Shown here one piece after another: positions 52,071 to 59,582 of a stretch of 64,000 nucleotides of DNA. Position numbers and translations under genes: made by a program. The first letter of the stretch is position 1; each line of letters opens with the position of its first letter. The stretch is from the NCBI RefSeq assembly GCF_030817655.1, contig NZ_JAUSZM010000003.1, forward strand, positions 3,472,001-3,536,000. The letters run 5' to 3'. The notes beneath the pieces are model-generated. The model was not told the origin of the DNA and did no database searches. It was given only the letters and a program-made list of their open reading frames with translations. This DNA is from Streptomyces sp. V4I2. GTDB lineage: Bacteria > Actinomycetota > Actinomycetes > Streptomycetales > Streptomycetaceae.

Positions 52071-52119
52071 TCGCGCCCTCGCGGCGGAGCCGCATATCGA
52101 CACAGCCCCGCGCCCTTGA
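52071..52119. repeat. Dispersed Streptomyces repeat, copy A
   Basis: CGGCGGAGCCGCATATCGA then CACAGCCCCGCGCCC occurs here and, nearly identical, at about 60953-61006. A shorter inverted trace lies at 38352. It follows the DUF4429 gene. Confidence 0.85.
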
Positions 52120-52125
52120 CTACGT

Positions 52126-53142
52126 CTACTCGCGCCCGGCAGAAGTGAACGTCATGTCCGCGTAGCGGTCGCCCGCCACCTTCGCCGCGATGGGCTCCAG
52201 GAGCTCCAGCTCACCCTTCGTCAGCTCGATCCTCGTCGCCGCCGTGTTCTCCTCGATGCGGCTGACCTTGCGAGTGCCGGGGATCGGGACGAGCGGGAGG
52301 CCGTGCACCGAGGCCTGCTGCTGGACCCACGCCAGGGCGATCTGCCCGAGCGAGGCCCCGTGCGCCTCGGCCACCGTGCGGATCGGGTCCAGGAGGGCCA
52401 CGTTGGCGGACGCGTTCTCGCCGGTGAAGCGGGGCTGCTGGCGGCGGAAGTCGTCGGCCGTCAGGTCCTTGTCGGCGTTGGCGAAGGAGCCGGTGAGGAA
52501 GCCGCGGCCGAGCGGGGAGTACGGCACCAGGGTCACGCCCAGTTCGCGGGCCGTCGGCACCACGTTCGCCTCGATGTCCCGGCTGAACAGCGACCACTCC
52601 GACTGCACGGCGGCGATCGGGTGGACGGACTGCGCGGTGCGCAGCTCGTCGGCCGTGACCTCGCTCAGGCCCAGCTGCTTGACCTTGCCCTCGCGCACCA
52701 GCTCCGCCATGGCGGCGACGGTGTCCTCGATCGGCACGTTCACGTCACGCCGGTGCATGTAGTAGAGGTCGATGACGTCGACGTCGAGGCGCTTGAGGCT
52801 CGCCTCGACGGCCTGGCGGATGTAGGGCCGGTCGTTGCGGATGATGCGCCGGGTCGGGTCGTCCGGGGGGATCGCCAGGGCGAACTTGGTGGCGATGACC
52901 ACCTCGTCGCGGTGCGCCTTGAAGAACGGGGAGAGGAACTTCTCGTTCTCCCCCGCGCCGTACGCATCCGCCGTGTCGTACAGGGTGACGCCGAGTTCCA
53001 GGGCCCGCTCCAGCGTGGCCCTCGACTCGTCGGCGTCCGCGGGGCCGTACCCGAAGCTCATGCCCATGCAGCCGAGGCCCTGTACACCGACCTCGGGGCC
53101 GTCGTCGCCGAGTCGCACCGTGGGGATCTTGCCGTCCGTCAT
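52126..53142 (-). CDS. Aldo/keto reductase
   Basis: This 338-aa NADPH-dependent reductase has the catalytic tetrad context: LYDTADAYGAGENEKFL (Asp, Tyr), VVIATKFAL (Lys) and LYYMHRRDVNVP (His), plus VPIPGTRKVSRIEEN for NADP binding. It reduces aldehydes and ketones. ATG 53142 overlaps the MerR stop codon (TGATG), so both are made from one mRNA under MerR control. Confidence 0.92.
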   Translation of the reverse strand: MTDGKIPTVRLGDDGPEVGVQGLGCMGMSFGYGPADADESRATLERALELGVTLYDTADAYGAGENEKFLSPFFKAHRDEVVIATKFALAIPPDDPTRRIIRNDRPYIRQAVEASLKRLDVDVIDLYYMHRRDVNVPIEDTVAAMAELVREGKVKQLGLSEVTADELRTAQSVHPIAAVQSEWSLFSRDIEANVVPTARELGVTLVPYSPLGRGFLTGSFANADKDLTADDFRRQQPRFTGENASANVALLDPIRTVAEAHGASLGQIALAWVQQQASVHGLPLVPIPGTRKVSRIEENTAATRIELTKGELELLEPIAAKVAGDRYADMTFTSAGRE

Positions 53143-53606
53143 CAGGACCTCTCCGACGCCAGGGCCTGCCCGGCGTCCGCGTAGAAATTGATCTTCCGGT
53201 CGAGAACCGCGAGCGTGTCCTGGAGTTCGGCGATCCGCGCGAGGACGTCCTCGCGGGTCTCCTTCAGCAGCTCGAAGCGGTCCGTGTACGTGTGGTCGCC
53301 CTCGCGTACCAGTTCCGCGTACCGCACCATGTCCGCCACCGGCATACCGGTCAGCCGGAGCTTGCCGACGAGGTCGAGCCAGTCGAGGTCGCGGTTGCAG
53401 TAGCGACGCTGGCCGGTGTGCGAGCGGTCGATGTGCGGCATCAGGCCGATGCGCTCGTACCAGCGCAGGGTGTGCGCGGTCAGGCCGGTGATCGCGACCA
53501 CCTCGCTGATCGTGTAGCTGTCCTGGCCGTCCGGGCGTCGACCGGGTCGATGCTCCGGGGCGGCACAGCTGTCGGTACTGGTACCCGTGGTTTCCATCAC
53601 CGTCAT
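53142..53606 (-). CDS. MerR family transcriptional regulator
   Basis: This 154-aa regulator has the MerR DNA-binding domain YTISEVVAITGLTAHTLRWYERIGLMP (32-58, in parts) with Arg-rich wing RSHTGQRRYCNRDLDWL, and a C-terminal dimer helix LKETREDVLARIAELQDTLAVLDRKI (in parts). No metal-binding cysteines are seen, so it is the redox/organic-effector type. It is first in the operon with the aldo/keto reductase and has a 19-bp-spaced promoter. Confidence 0.92.
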   Translation of the reverse strand: MTVMETTGTSTDSCAAPEHRPGRRPDGQDSYTISEVVAITGLTAHTLRWYERIGLMPHIDRSHTGQRRYCNRDLDWLDLVGKLRLTGMPVADMVRYAELVREGDHTYTDRFELLKETREDVLARIAELQDTLAVLDRKINFYADAGQALASERS

Positions 53607-53613
53607 GGCCTCA

Positions 53614-53644
53614 ACGCTAGGGCCTTGGAGTGCACTCGAAGCAA
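53614..53644 (-). promoter_or_regulatory. MerR-type promoter with 19-bp spacer
   Basis: On the minus strand -35 TTGCTT (53639-53644) and -10 TAGCGT (53614-53619) are 19 bp apart, the hallmark of MerR-activated promoters. The spacer and -35 contain an 18-bp palindrome (53624-53641, CTTGGAGTGCACTCGAAG) with one mismatch. Confidence 0.8.
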
Positions 53645-53703
53645 GCGCCACCGGTAAGAAATCGGCAGGACGCCGCACAGGTCGGCTGGCTAGCGTGCGG
53701 GGC

Positions 53704-54177
53704 ATGAGTCTTGTACGCCGTGCCACGACCGAGGACGCGGAGGAAGTTCTGCGTCTGCGCCAGGTGATGATCGATTCGCAGTCCGGTCCGGACGCCGGGG
53801 ACACGCAGTGGCACGCGGAGGGCCTGCCCGCCCTGCGTGCCCGGCTGGCCGAGCCGGACGGGGACTTCGCGGCCTTCGTCGTCGACCACCCGGAGCGGCC
53901 GGGGGCGCTGGCTGCGCTGGTGGTCGGCACCATCGACTACCGGATCGGCAAGGCGGGCAATCCGCGCGGGCTCGCCGGATACGTCTTCAGCGTCGCCACC
54001 GACCCGGACGCCCGCCGCCGCGGCTACGCGCGGGCGTGCATGGAGGAACTCCTCGCCTGGTTCCGCGAGCGGGGCGCCGGCCAGGTCCTGCTGACCGCGT
54101 CCAAGGAGGCCGAGCCGCTGTACGCCGCCCTCGGCTTCGTCCGCAAGCCGGACCCCGCGATGGGGATGAGGCTCTGA
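53704..54177 (+). CDS. GNAT family N-acetyltransferase
   Basis: This 157-aa protein shows VRRATTEDAEEVLRLRQVM, the acetyl-CoA loop VATDPDARRRGYARACMEELL and ASKEAEPLYAALGFVRKPDPAMGMRL (in parts). TAGCGT ends 7 nt before ATG 53704 and there is no ribosome binding site (leaderless). It diverges from merR. Substrate unknown. Confidence 0.9.
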   Translation: MSLVRRATTEDAEEVLRLRQVMIDSQSGPDAGDTQWHAEGLPALRARLAEPDGDFAAFVVDHPERPGALAALVVGTIDYRIGKAGNPRGLAGYVFSVATDPDARRRGYARACMEELLAWFRERGAGQVLLTASKEAEPLYAALGFVRKPDPAMGMRL

Positions 54178-54196
54178 GCGGCTTAGGCTCGACGGC

Positions 54197-55018
54197 ATGT
54201 CCTTGCAGAGCCTCGTCTTGATCGAGAACTGGCCGGTTCCCACCGCCGCGGCGGCCGTCGTACGGGCGGACGGGACCCTGCTGGGTGCCCGCGGCCCGGT
54301 CGGGCAACGCTTCCCGCTGGCCTCGGTCACCAAGCCGCTCGCCGCGTATGCCGCCCTCGTCGCGTACGAGGAGGGGGCGATCGAGCTCGACGAGCCGGCC
54401 GGGCCGCCCGGGTCGACGGTCCGTCATCTGCTCGCGCACACTTCGGGCCTGGCCTTCGACGAGCACAGGGTGACGGCCTCGCCCGGGGAGCGGCGGCTGT
54501 ACTCCAACGCCGGGTTCGAGCAGCTCGGGGACCACATCGCCAAGGCGGCGGAGATCCCGTTCGCGGAGTATCTGCGGCAGGCGGTGCTGGAGCCGCTGGG
54601 GATGACCTCGACGACGCTGGAGGGTTCTCCGGCCAAGGACGGCGTGTCCACCGTGGACGACCTCGCGCGGTTCGCGGCGGAGGTCCAGGCGCCGCGGCTG
54701 CTGGATCCCCGTACGGTCGCCGAGGCGATGACGGTGCAGTACCCGGGGACGAAGGGTGTGCTGCCGGGGTACGGCCACCAGAACCCGAACGACTGGGGGC
54801 TGGGCTTCGAGATCCGGGACTCCAAGTCCCCGCACTGGACGGGGTCTTCGTCCTCGCCGCGCACCTTCGGGCATTTCGGGCAGTCCGGTACGTTCCTCTG
54901 GATCGACCCGGATGCGGGGGTGGCGTGCGTGGCACTGACGGACCGGGCGTTCGGGCCCTGGGCTGTCGAGGCGTGGCCGGTGTTCACGGACGCGGTGCTG
55001 GCGGAGTTGCGGGGCTGA
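54197..55018 (+). CDS. Serine hydrolase, beta-lactamase/PBP4-like fold
   Basis: This 273-aa class C beta-lactamase-type hydrolase has SxxK as S43-V-T-K46, YSNAG (Tyr general base) near residue 101 and GHFGQSG in place of the KTG motif. There is no signal peptide, so it acts in the cytoplasm, probably as an esterase or amidase. TAGGCT ends 7 nt before ATG (leaderless). Confidence 0.85.
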   Translation: MSLQSLVLIENWPVPTAAAAVVRADGTLLGARGPVGQRFPLASVTKPLAAYAALVAYEEGAIELDEPAGPPGSTVRHLLAHTSGLAFDEHRVTASPGERRLYSNAGFEQLGDHIAKAAEIPFAEYLRQAVLEPLGMTSTTLEGSPAKDGVSTVDDLARFAAEVQAPRLLDPRTVAEAMTVQYPGTKGVLPGYGHQNPNDWGLGFEIRDSKSPHWTGSSSSPRTFGHFGQSGTFLWIDPDAGVACVALTDRAFGPWAVEAWPVFTDAVLAELRG

Positions 55019-55020
55019 CG

Positions 55021-55145
55021 TCGGCTGGGGTGCTGCGGGGGTTTTTCGCCCCCTCCGCCCCTACCCTTCCCGTCCCGGGGGCTGCCGCCCCCAAACCCCC
55101 GCTTCGGCCCGAAGGGCCTCGTCCTCAAACGCCGGACGGGCTGGA
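55021..55145. repeat. Dispersed Streptomyces repeat reaching into the pirin gene
   Basis: A GGGGGTTTTTCGCCCCC hairpin is followed by the common streptomycete intergenic unit with CCCCGGGGGCTGCCGCCCCC, CCGCTTCGGCCCGAAGGGCC and GTCCTCAAACGCCGGACGGG. The last segment supplies the stop codon and final codons of the pirin gene. Confidence 0.75.
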
Positions 55146-55799
55146 AAGTCCCGTCATCTCCCAGATCAGCAGCTCCGCCCCCGTCACCCCCACCGCCTCC
55201 AGATCCTTCGCGTCCGTGATGCGTGCCGCGTCGCCCGGGGCCAGCTCTTCGCCGTCCAGGGCTACTTCGCCCCGTACGACCTGGACGTACGCGTATGCCC
55301 CGTCCGGTACCGCCGTGCGCTCCCCCGCCGCCAGGCGCCGTACGTGGAGCATGGCGCCCGCCTCGGGGACGGCGTACGGGGTGGAGTCCGCGATGCCGTG
55401 GACGATGTCGTAGGAGGGGTCGCCGCCGGGTTCCAGTGGGGCCAGCCACATCTGGACGAAGGTCAGGGGGGTCGGACCGTCGTTGCGCTCGATGTGGCTG
55501 ACGCCGGCCGCCGAGCTGAGGTGCTGGACGTCGCCGGGGCGGACGACCGTCTCGTGGCCCGTCGAGTCGCGGTGGGTCAGTTCGCCCTCGACGACCCAGG
55601 TCACGATCTCGGTGTGGCTGTGCGGGTGCTCGTCGAAGCCGGCGCCGGGGGCCAGCCGCTCCTCGTTGCAGGCGATCAGCGCGCCGAAGCGGAGGTTGTC
55701 GGGGTCGTAGTGCGGGCCGAAGGAGAAGGCGTGCAGGGACTGGATTCCGGTCCCCGGGTCACCGCCTCGGTAGCGCTCCGCGGCGCGCCGTACGTCCAT
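55125..55799 (-). CDS. Pirin family protein
   Basis: This 224-aa bicupin has the metal-binding motif FDEHPHSHTEIVTWVVEGELTHRDS (in parts) and ERNDGPTPLTFVQMWLAP. Pirins are iron-binding; some act as quercetinases and one modulates pyruvate dehydrogenase. ATG 55799 is used; GTG 55802 is adjacent. The last five codons and the stop lie in a dispersed repeat. It diverges from fasR. Confidence 0.9.
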   Translation of the reverse strand: MDVRRAAERYRGGDPGTGIQSLHAFSFGPHYDPDNLRFGALIACNEERLAPGAGFDEHPHSHTEIVTWVVEGELTHRDSTGHETVVRPGDVQHLSSAAGVSHIERNDGPTPLTFVQMWLAPLEPGGDPSYDIVHGIADSTPYAVPEAGAMLHVRRLAAGERTAVPDGAYAYVQVVRGEVALDGEELAPGDAARITDAKDLEAVGVTGAELLIWEMTGLSSPSGV

Positions 55800-55871
55800 C
55801 ACGGACCCCACCGTAGTCCTCACCGGTACCCGGGCACGCGTACTCCCGTCCGGATAAGGCAGTCTTGTCCC

Positions 55872-57077
55872 GTGCCCGAACCCGAATCCCACGCCGGCAA
55901 TGCGGCCGCGCCCGATGTCCATCCGCACCCCGCGACGCTGAAGCGACTGGAGAAGTCGTCCGGGCGTCTCGCCGCGCAGGCCATCCAGCGTATGGACGAG
56001 ACGCTGCCGTGGTACCGGGCCATGCCCCCGGAGAACCGTTCCTGGATCGGGCTCGTCGCACAGGCCGGTATCGCCGCCTTCACCGAGTGGTTCCGGCGCC
56101 CGGACGCCCCGCAGGCCATCTCCACCGACGTCTTCGGAACCGCGCCCCGCGAGCTGACCAGGGCGATCACCCTGCGGCAGACCGTCGAGATGGTGCGCAC
56201 CACGATCGAGGTCATGGAGTCGGCCATCGACGAGGTGGCGGCCCCGGGCGACGAGAACGTGCTGCGCGAGGCCCTGCTCGTGTACGCCCGCGAGATCGCC
56301 TTCGCCACCGCCCAGGTGTACGCCCAGGCCGCCGAGGCACGCGGCGCCTGGGACGCGCGCCTGGAGTCGCTCGTCGTGAACGCCGTGCTGAGCGGGGAGG
56401 CCGACGAGGGCGCCGTCAGCCGGGCCGCCGCCCTTGGCTGGAACTCGCCCGAGCATGTGTGCGTGGTGTTGGGCAACGCTCCCGACGGTGACAGTGAGTT
56501 GACCGTCGAGGCCATCCGGCGGGCCGCCCGGCACGCCAAGCTCCAGGTGCTGACCGGGGTGCTCGGGTCCCGGCTCGTGGTCATCGCCGGTGGCAGCGAC
56601 AACCCGCTCGCCGTCGCCAAGTCGCTGATCGGGCCGTTCGCCGCCGGGCCGGTGGTGGCGGGGCCCATCGTCCCCGATCTGCAGGCCGCGACCCGGTCCG
56701 CGCAGGCCGCCGCGGCCGGCCTGAAGGCGTGTTCTGCCTGGCAGGACGCCCCGCGCCCGGTCCTGGCGGACGATCTGCTTCCGGAGCGCGCGATGGCCGG
56801 TGACCCCGCGGCCCGCGACCAGTTGGTGGAGGAGATCTACAGACCGCTGGAGGAGGCCGGCTCGGCGCTCCTGGAGACGCTCGCCGTCTATCTGGAACAG
56901 GCGAGCAGCCTCGAAGGCGCCGCCCGTATGCTCTTCGTCCATCCCAACACCGTGCGCTACCGGCTCCGACGTGTGACTGACGTCACCGGCTGGTCGCCCT
57001 CCGATGTACGGTCGGCGTTCACGCTGCGCATCGCGCTGATCCTGGGGCGTCTGGCCGACGGGGATCTCCAGCTCTAG
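55872..57077 (+). CDS. fasR: FasR-type transcriptional activator (PucR/CdaR-like)
   Basis: This 401-aa protein ends with the PucR-type helix-turn-helix AVYLEQASSLEGAARMLFVHPNTVRYRLRRVTD (in parts, about 345-385). Its position directly before fabD-fabH-acpP-fabF matches Streptomyces coelicolor FasR (SCO2386), the activator of that operon. The N-terminal region would sense acyl-CoA or malonyl-CoA. GTG 55872 is used. A TTTTGT-9-ACAAAA palindrome follows the stop. Confidence 0.88.
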   Translation: MPEPESHAGNAAAPDVHPHPATLKRLEKSSGRLAAQAIQRMDETLPWYRAMPPENRSWIGLVAQAGIAAFTEWFRRPDAPQAISTDVFGTAPRELTRAITLRQTVEMVRTTIEVMESAIDEVAAPGDENVLREALLVYAREIAFATAQVYAQAAEARGAWDARLESLVVNAVLSGEADEGAVSRAAALGWNSPEHVCVVLGNAPDGDSELTVEAIRRAARHAKLQVLTGVLGSRLVVIAGGSDNPLAVAKSLIGPFAAGPVVAGPIVPDLQAATRSAQAAAAGLKACSAWQDAPRPVLADDLLPERAMAGDPAARDQLVEEIYRPLEEAGSALLETLAVYLEQASSLEGAARMLFVHPNTVRYRLRRVTDVTGWSPSDVRSAFTLRIALILGRLADGDLQL

Positions 57078-57079
57078 TC

Positions 57080-57100
57080 TTTTGTCGGGGGTCCACAAAA
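57080..57100 (+). promoter_or_regulatory. Candidate FasR operator of the fab operon
   Basis: TTTTGT and ACAAAA arms are 9 bp apart, 61 bp before the fabD start and 2 bp after the fasR stop. A GGGGG/CCCCC repeat overlaps it (57087-57105). FasR of Streptomyces and Mycobacterium binds inverted repeats upstream of its fatty acid synthase genes. Confidence 0.6.
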
Positions 57101-57160
57101 CCCCCTCGTGTTCTTCGTCCTTGTCCCCACGGGCGGTCGTGGCCGTCCACAAGAGAGAGT

Positions 57161-58138
57161 GTGAGAGTGCTCGTACTCGTCGCTCCCGGCCAGGGCGCCC
57201 AGACGCCCGGCTTCCTGACCCCCTGGCTCGAACTCCCCGGTGCCGCGGACCGCGTCGCCGCGTGGTCCGACGCCATCGGACTGGACCTCGCCCGTTACGG
57301 CACGCATGCCGACGCGGACGAGATCCGGGACACGGCTGTCGCCCAGCCGCTCCTTGTCGCGGCCGGAATCCTGTCGGCCGCGGCACTCGGTACTGCCACA
57401 TCAGCCGCTGACGCGGCGGGCGCCGCCATCGTGCCCGGCGCCGTCGCGGGCCACAGCGTCGGCGAGATCACCGCCGCCGTCTTCGCGGGTGTGCTCGACG
57501 ACACCGCGGCGCTGACCCTCGTACGCAAGCGCGGTCTGGCGATGGCCGAGGCCGCCGCCGTCACCGAGACCGGGATGTCGGCGCTGCTCGGCGGCGACCC
57601 CGAGGTGAGCGTCGCGCATCTGGAGAAGCTCGGTCTGACCCCGGCGAACGTCAACGGGGCCGGCCAGATCGTGGCCGCGGGCACGCTGGAGCAGCTCGCG
57701 GTGCTGAACGAGAACAAGCCCGAGGGCGTCCGCAAGGTCGTCCCGCTCAAGGTGGCCGGCGCCTTCCACACGCACCACATGGCGTCCGCGGTCGACGTGC
57801 TGGCGAAGGCCGCCGAGGCCCTGACGCCCGCCGACCCGAAGGTCGCCTACGTCTCGAACAAGGACGGCCGGGCCGTCGCCACGGGCGCGGAGATCGTCGC
57901 GCGGCTGGTCGGCCAGGTCGCCAACCCGGTCCGCTGGGACCTGTGCATGGAGACCTTCAAGGCGCTCGGCGTGACCGCCCTGATCGAGGTGTGCCCCGGC
58001 GGCACGCTGACCGGCCTCGCCAAGCGCGCGCTGCCAGGTGTGAAGACCCTGGCGCTCAAGACCCCCGACGACCTCGACGCTGCTCGCGAGCTCATCGCCG
58101 AGACGGTTACATCTGCCGCTGACGCGGCGGGTGCCTGA
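57161..58138 (+). CDS. fabD: Malonyl-CoA:ACP transacylase
   Basis: This 325-aa enzyme moves malonyl from CoA to acyl carrier protein. It has VLVLVAPGQGAQTPGF, nucleophile motif GHSVGEI (Ser about 95), the substrate Arg in LVRKRGLAM and catalytic His in AFHTHHM. First gene of the fatty acid synthase operon. GTG 57161 has a weak AGAGAG site. It carries two copies of a 22-bp repeat coding SAADAAGA. Confidence 0.95.
   Translation: MRVLVLVAPGQGAQTPGFLTPWLELPGAADRVAAWSDAIGLDLARYGTHADADEIRDTAVAQPLLVAAGILSAAALGTATSAADAAGAAIVPGAVAGHSVGEITAAVFAGVLDDTAALTLVRKRGLAMAEAAAVTETGMSALLGGDPEVSVAHLEKLGLTPANVNGAGQIVAAGTLEQLAVLNENKPEGVRKVVPLKVAGAFHTHHMASAVDVLAKAAEALTPADPKVAYVSNKDGRAVATGAEIVARLVGQVANPVRWDLCMETFKALGVTALIEVCPGGTLTGLAKRALPGVKTLALKTPDDLDAARELIAETVTSAADAAGA
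57403..57424 (+). repeat. 22-bp repeat, copy 1 (in fabD)
   Basis: A 22-mer with core GCCGCTGACGCGGCGGG. Encodes SAADAAGA about 85 residues from the FabD start. Confidence 0.85.
58114..58135 (+). repeat. 22-bp repeat, copy 2 (3' end of fabD)
   Basis: Differs from copy 1 at two positions and encodes the last residues of FabD, SAADAAGA. Confidence 0.85.
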
Positions 58139-58155
58139 CAAGGAGCCTGGAGAGC

Positions 58156-59154
58156 ATGTCGAAGATCAAGCCCAGCAAGGGCGCCCCGTACGCGCGGATC
58201 CTCGGTGTGGGCGGCTACCGTCCTACCCGGGTCGTGCCGAACGAGGTGATCCTCGAGACGATCGACTCGTCCGACGAGTGGATCCGCTCGCGCTCCGGCA
58301 TCGAGACCCGGCACTGGGCGAACGACGAGGAGACCGTCGCCGCCATGTCGATCGAGGCGTCCGGCAAGGCGATCGCCGACGCCGGGATCTCCGCCGAGCA
58401 GATCGGCGGCGTGATCGTCTCGACCGTGTCGCACTTCAAGCAGACTCCGGCCGTCGCCACCGAGATCGCCGACAAACTGGGCACGAACAAGGCCGCCGCC
58501 TTCGACATCTCGGCCGGCTGCGCGGGCTTCGGCTACGGCCTCACCCTCGCCAAGGGCATGATCGTCGAGGGCTCGGCGGAGTACGTACTCGTCATCGGCG
58601 TGGAGCGGCTGTCCGACCTGACCGACCTGGAGGACCGGGCCACGGCCTTCCTGTTCGGGGACGGCGCGGGCGCGGTCGTGGTGGGTCCCTCACCGGAGCC
58701 CGCGATCGGACCCACGGTCTGGGGCTCGGAGGGTGACAAGTCCGACACCATCAAGCAGACGGTGGCCTGGACCGAGTACGACAGCTCCAAGGACAAGTTC
58801 CCGGCGATCACGCAGGAGGGCCAGGCGGTCTTCCGCTGGGCCGTGTTCGAGATGGCGAAGGTCGCCCAGCAGGCGCTGGACGCGGCCGGGATCAGCCCGG
58901 CCGACCTGGACGTCTTCATTCCCCACCAGGCCAACGAGCGGATCATCGACTCGATGGTGAAGACTCTCAAGCTGCCGGAGCACGTCACGGTCGCGCGTGA
59001 CGTGCGCACCACCGGCAACACCTCGGCCGCCTCGATTCCGCTCGCGATGGAGCGGCTTCTGGCGACCGGCGAGGCGAAGAGCGGCGACACCGCGCTCGTC
59101 ATCGGTTTCGGGGCGGGTCTCGTGTACGCCGCGACGGTCGTTACCCTCCCCTAG
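58156..59154 (+). CDS. fabH: 3-oxoacyl-ACP synthase III (initiating ketosynthase)
   Basis: This 332-aa enzyme condenses a starter acyl-CoA with malonyl-ACP; streptomycete FabH prefers branched starters. The triad is visible: Cys in ISAGCAGFGYG, His in IPHQANERI, Asn in TTGNTSAAS. ATG 58156 has GGAGAGC upstream, 17 bp after fabD. Confidence 0.96.
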   Translation: MSKIKPSKGAPYARILGVGGYRPTRVVPNEVILETIDSSDEWIRSRSGIETRHWANDEETVAAMSIEASGKAIADAGISAEQIGGVIVSTVSHFKQTPAVATEIADKLGTNKAAAFDISAGCAGFGYGLTLAKGMIVEGSAEYVLVIGVERLSDLTDLEDRATAFLFGDGAGAVVVGPSPEPAIGPTVWGSEGDKSDTIKQTVAWTEYDSSKDKFPAITQEGQAVFRWAVFEMAKVAQQALDAAGISPADLDVFIPHQANERIIDSMVKTLKLPEHVTVARDVRTTGNTSAASIPLAMERLLATGEAKSGDTALVIGFGAGLVYAATVVTLP

Positions 59155-59200
59155 GCACTCCGTGCCGGATCATGCGGTCCGGTGCGGGAAATGCACCACC

Positions 59201-59222
59201 TGCCGCTCACGCGGCGGGAGCC
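59201..59222 (+). repeat. 22-bp repeat, copy 3 (acpP leader)
   Basis: Same 22-mer as in fabD with two or three changes, here in the 102-bp gap between fabH and acpP, about 35 nt before the acpP start. Confidence 0.8.
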
Positions 59223-59256
59223 ACACCCTCTGGATCACTACGAAGGAGCGCCTGAC

Positions 59257-59505
59257 ATGGCCGCCACTCAGGAAGAGATCGTCGCCGGTCTCGCCGACAT
59301 CGTGAACGAGATCGCCGGCATCCCGGTTGAGGACGTCCAGCTGGACAAGTCCTTCACCGACGACCTGGACGTCGACTCGCTGTCCATGGTCGAGGTCGTC
59401 GTCGCCGCCGAGGAGCGCTTCGACGTCAAGATTCCCGACGAGGACGTCAAGAACCTCAAGACGGTCGGCGACGCGACCGAGTACATCCTCAAGAACCAGG
59501 GCTGA
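59257..59505 (+). CDS. acpP: Acyl carrier protein
   Basis: This 82-aa acidic protein carries the growing acyl chain on phosphopantetheine attached to the Ser of DVDSLSMVEV. It also has KSFTDDLDVDSL and the recognition helix 2. Strong GAAGGAG site. It lies between fabH and fabF. Confidence 0.97.
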   Translation: MAATQEEIVAGLADIVNEIAGIPVEDVQLDKSFTDDLDVDSLSMVEVVVAAEERFDVKIPDEDVKNLKTVGDATEYILKNQG

Positions 59506-59582
59506 TCCCAGCCCCGGATCCTGGCCCCGCCACCCGGCGGTGGCGCCGCTTAATCCTCGTATCCGTTGGAGAAAGAATTCCC

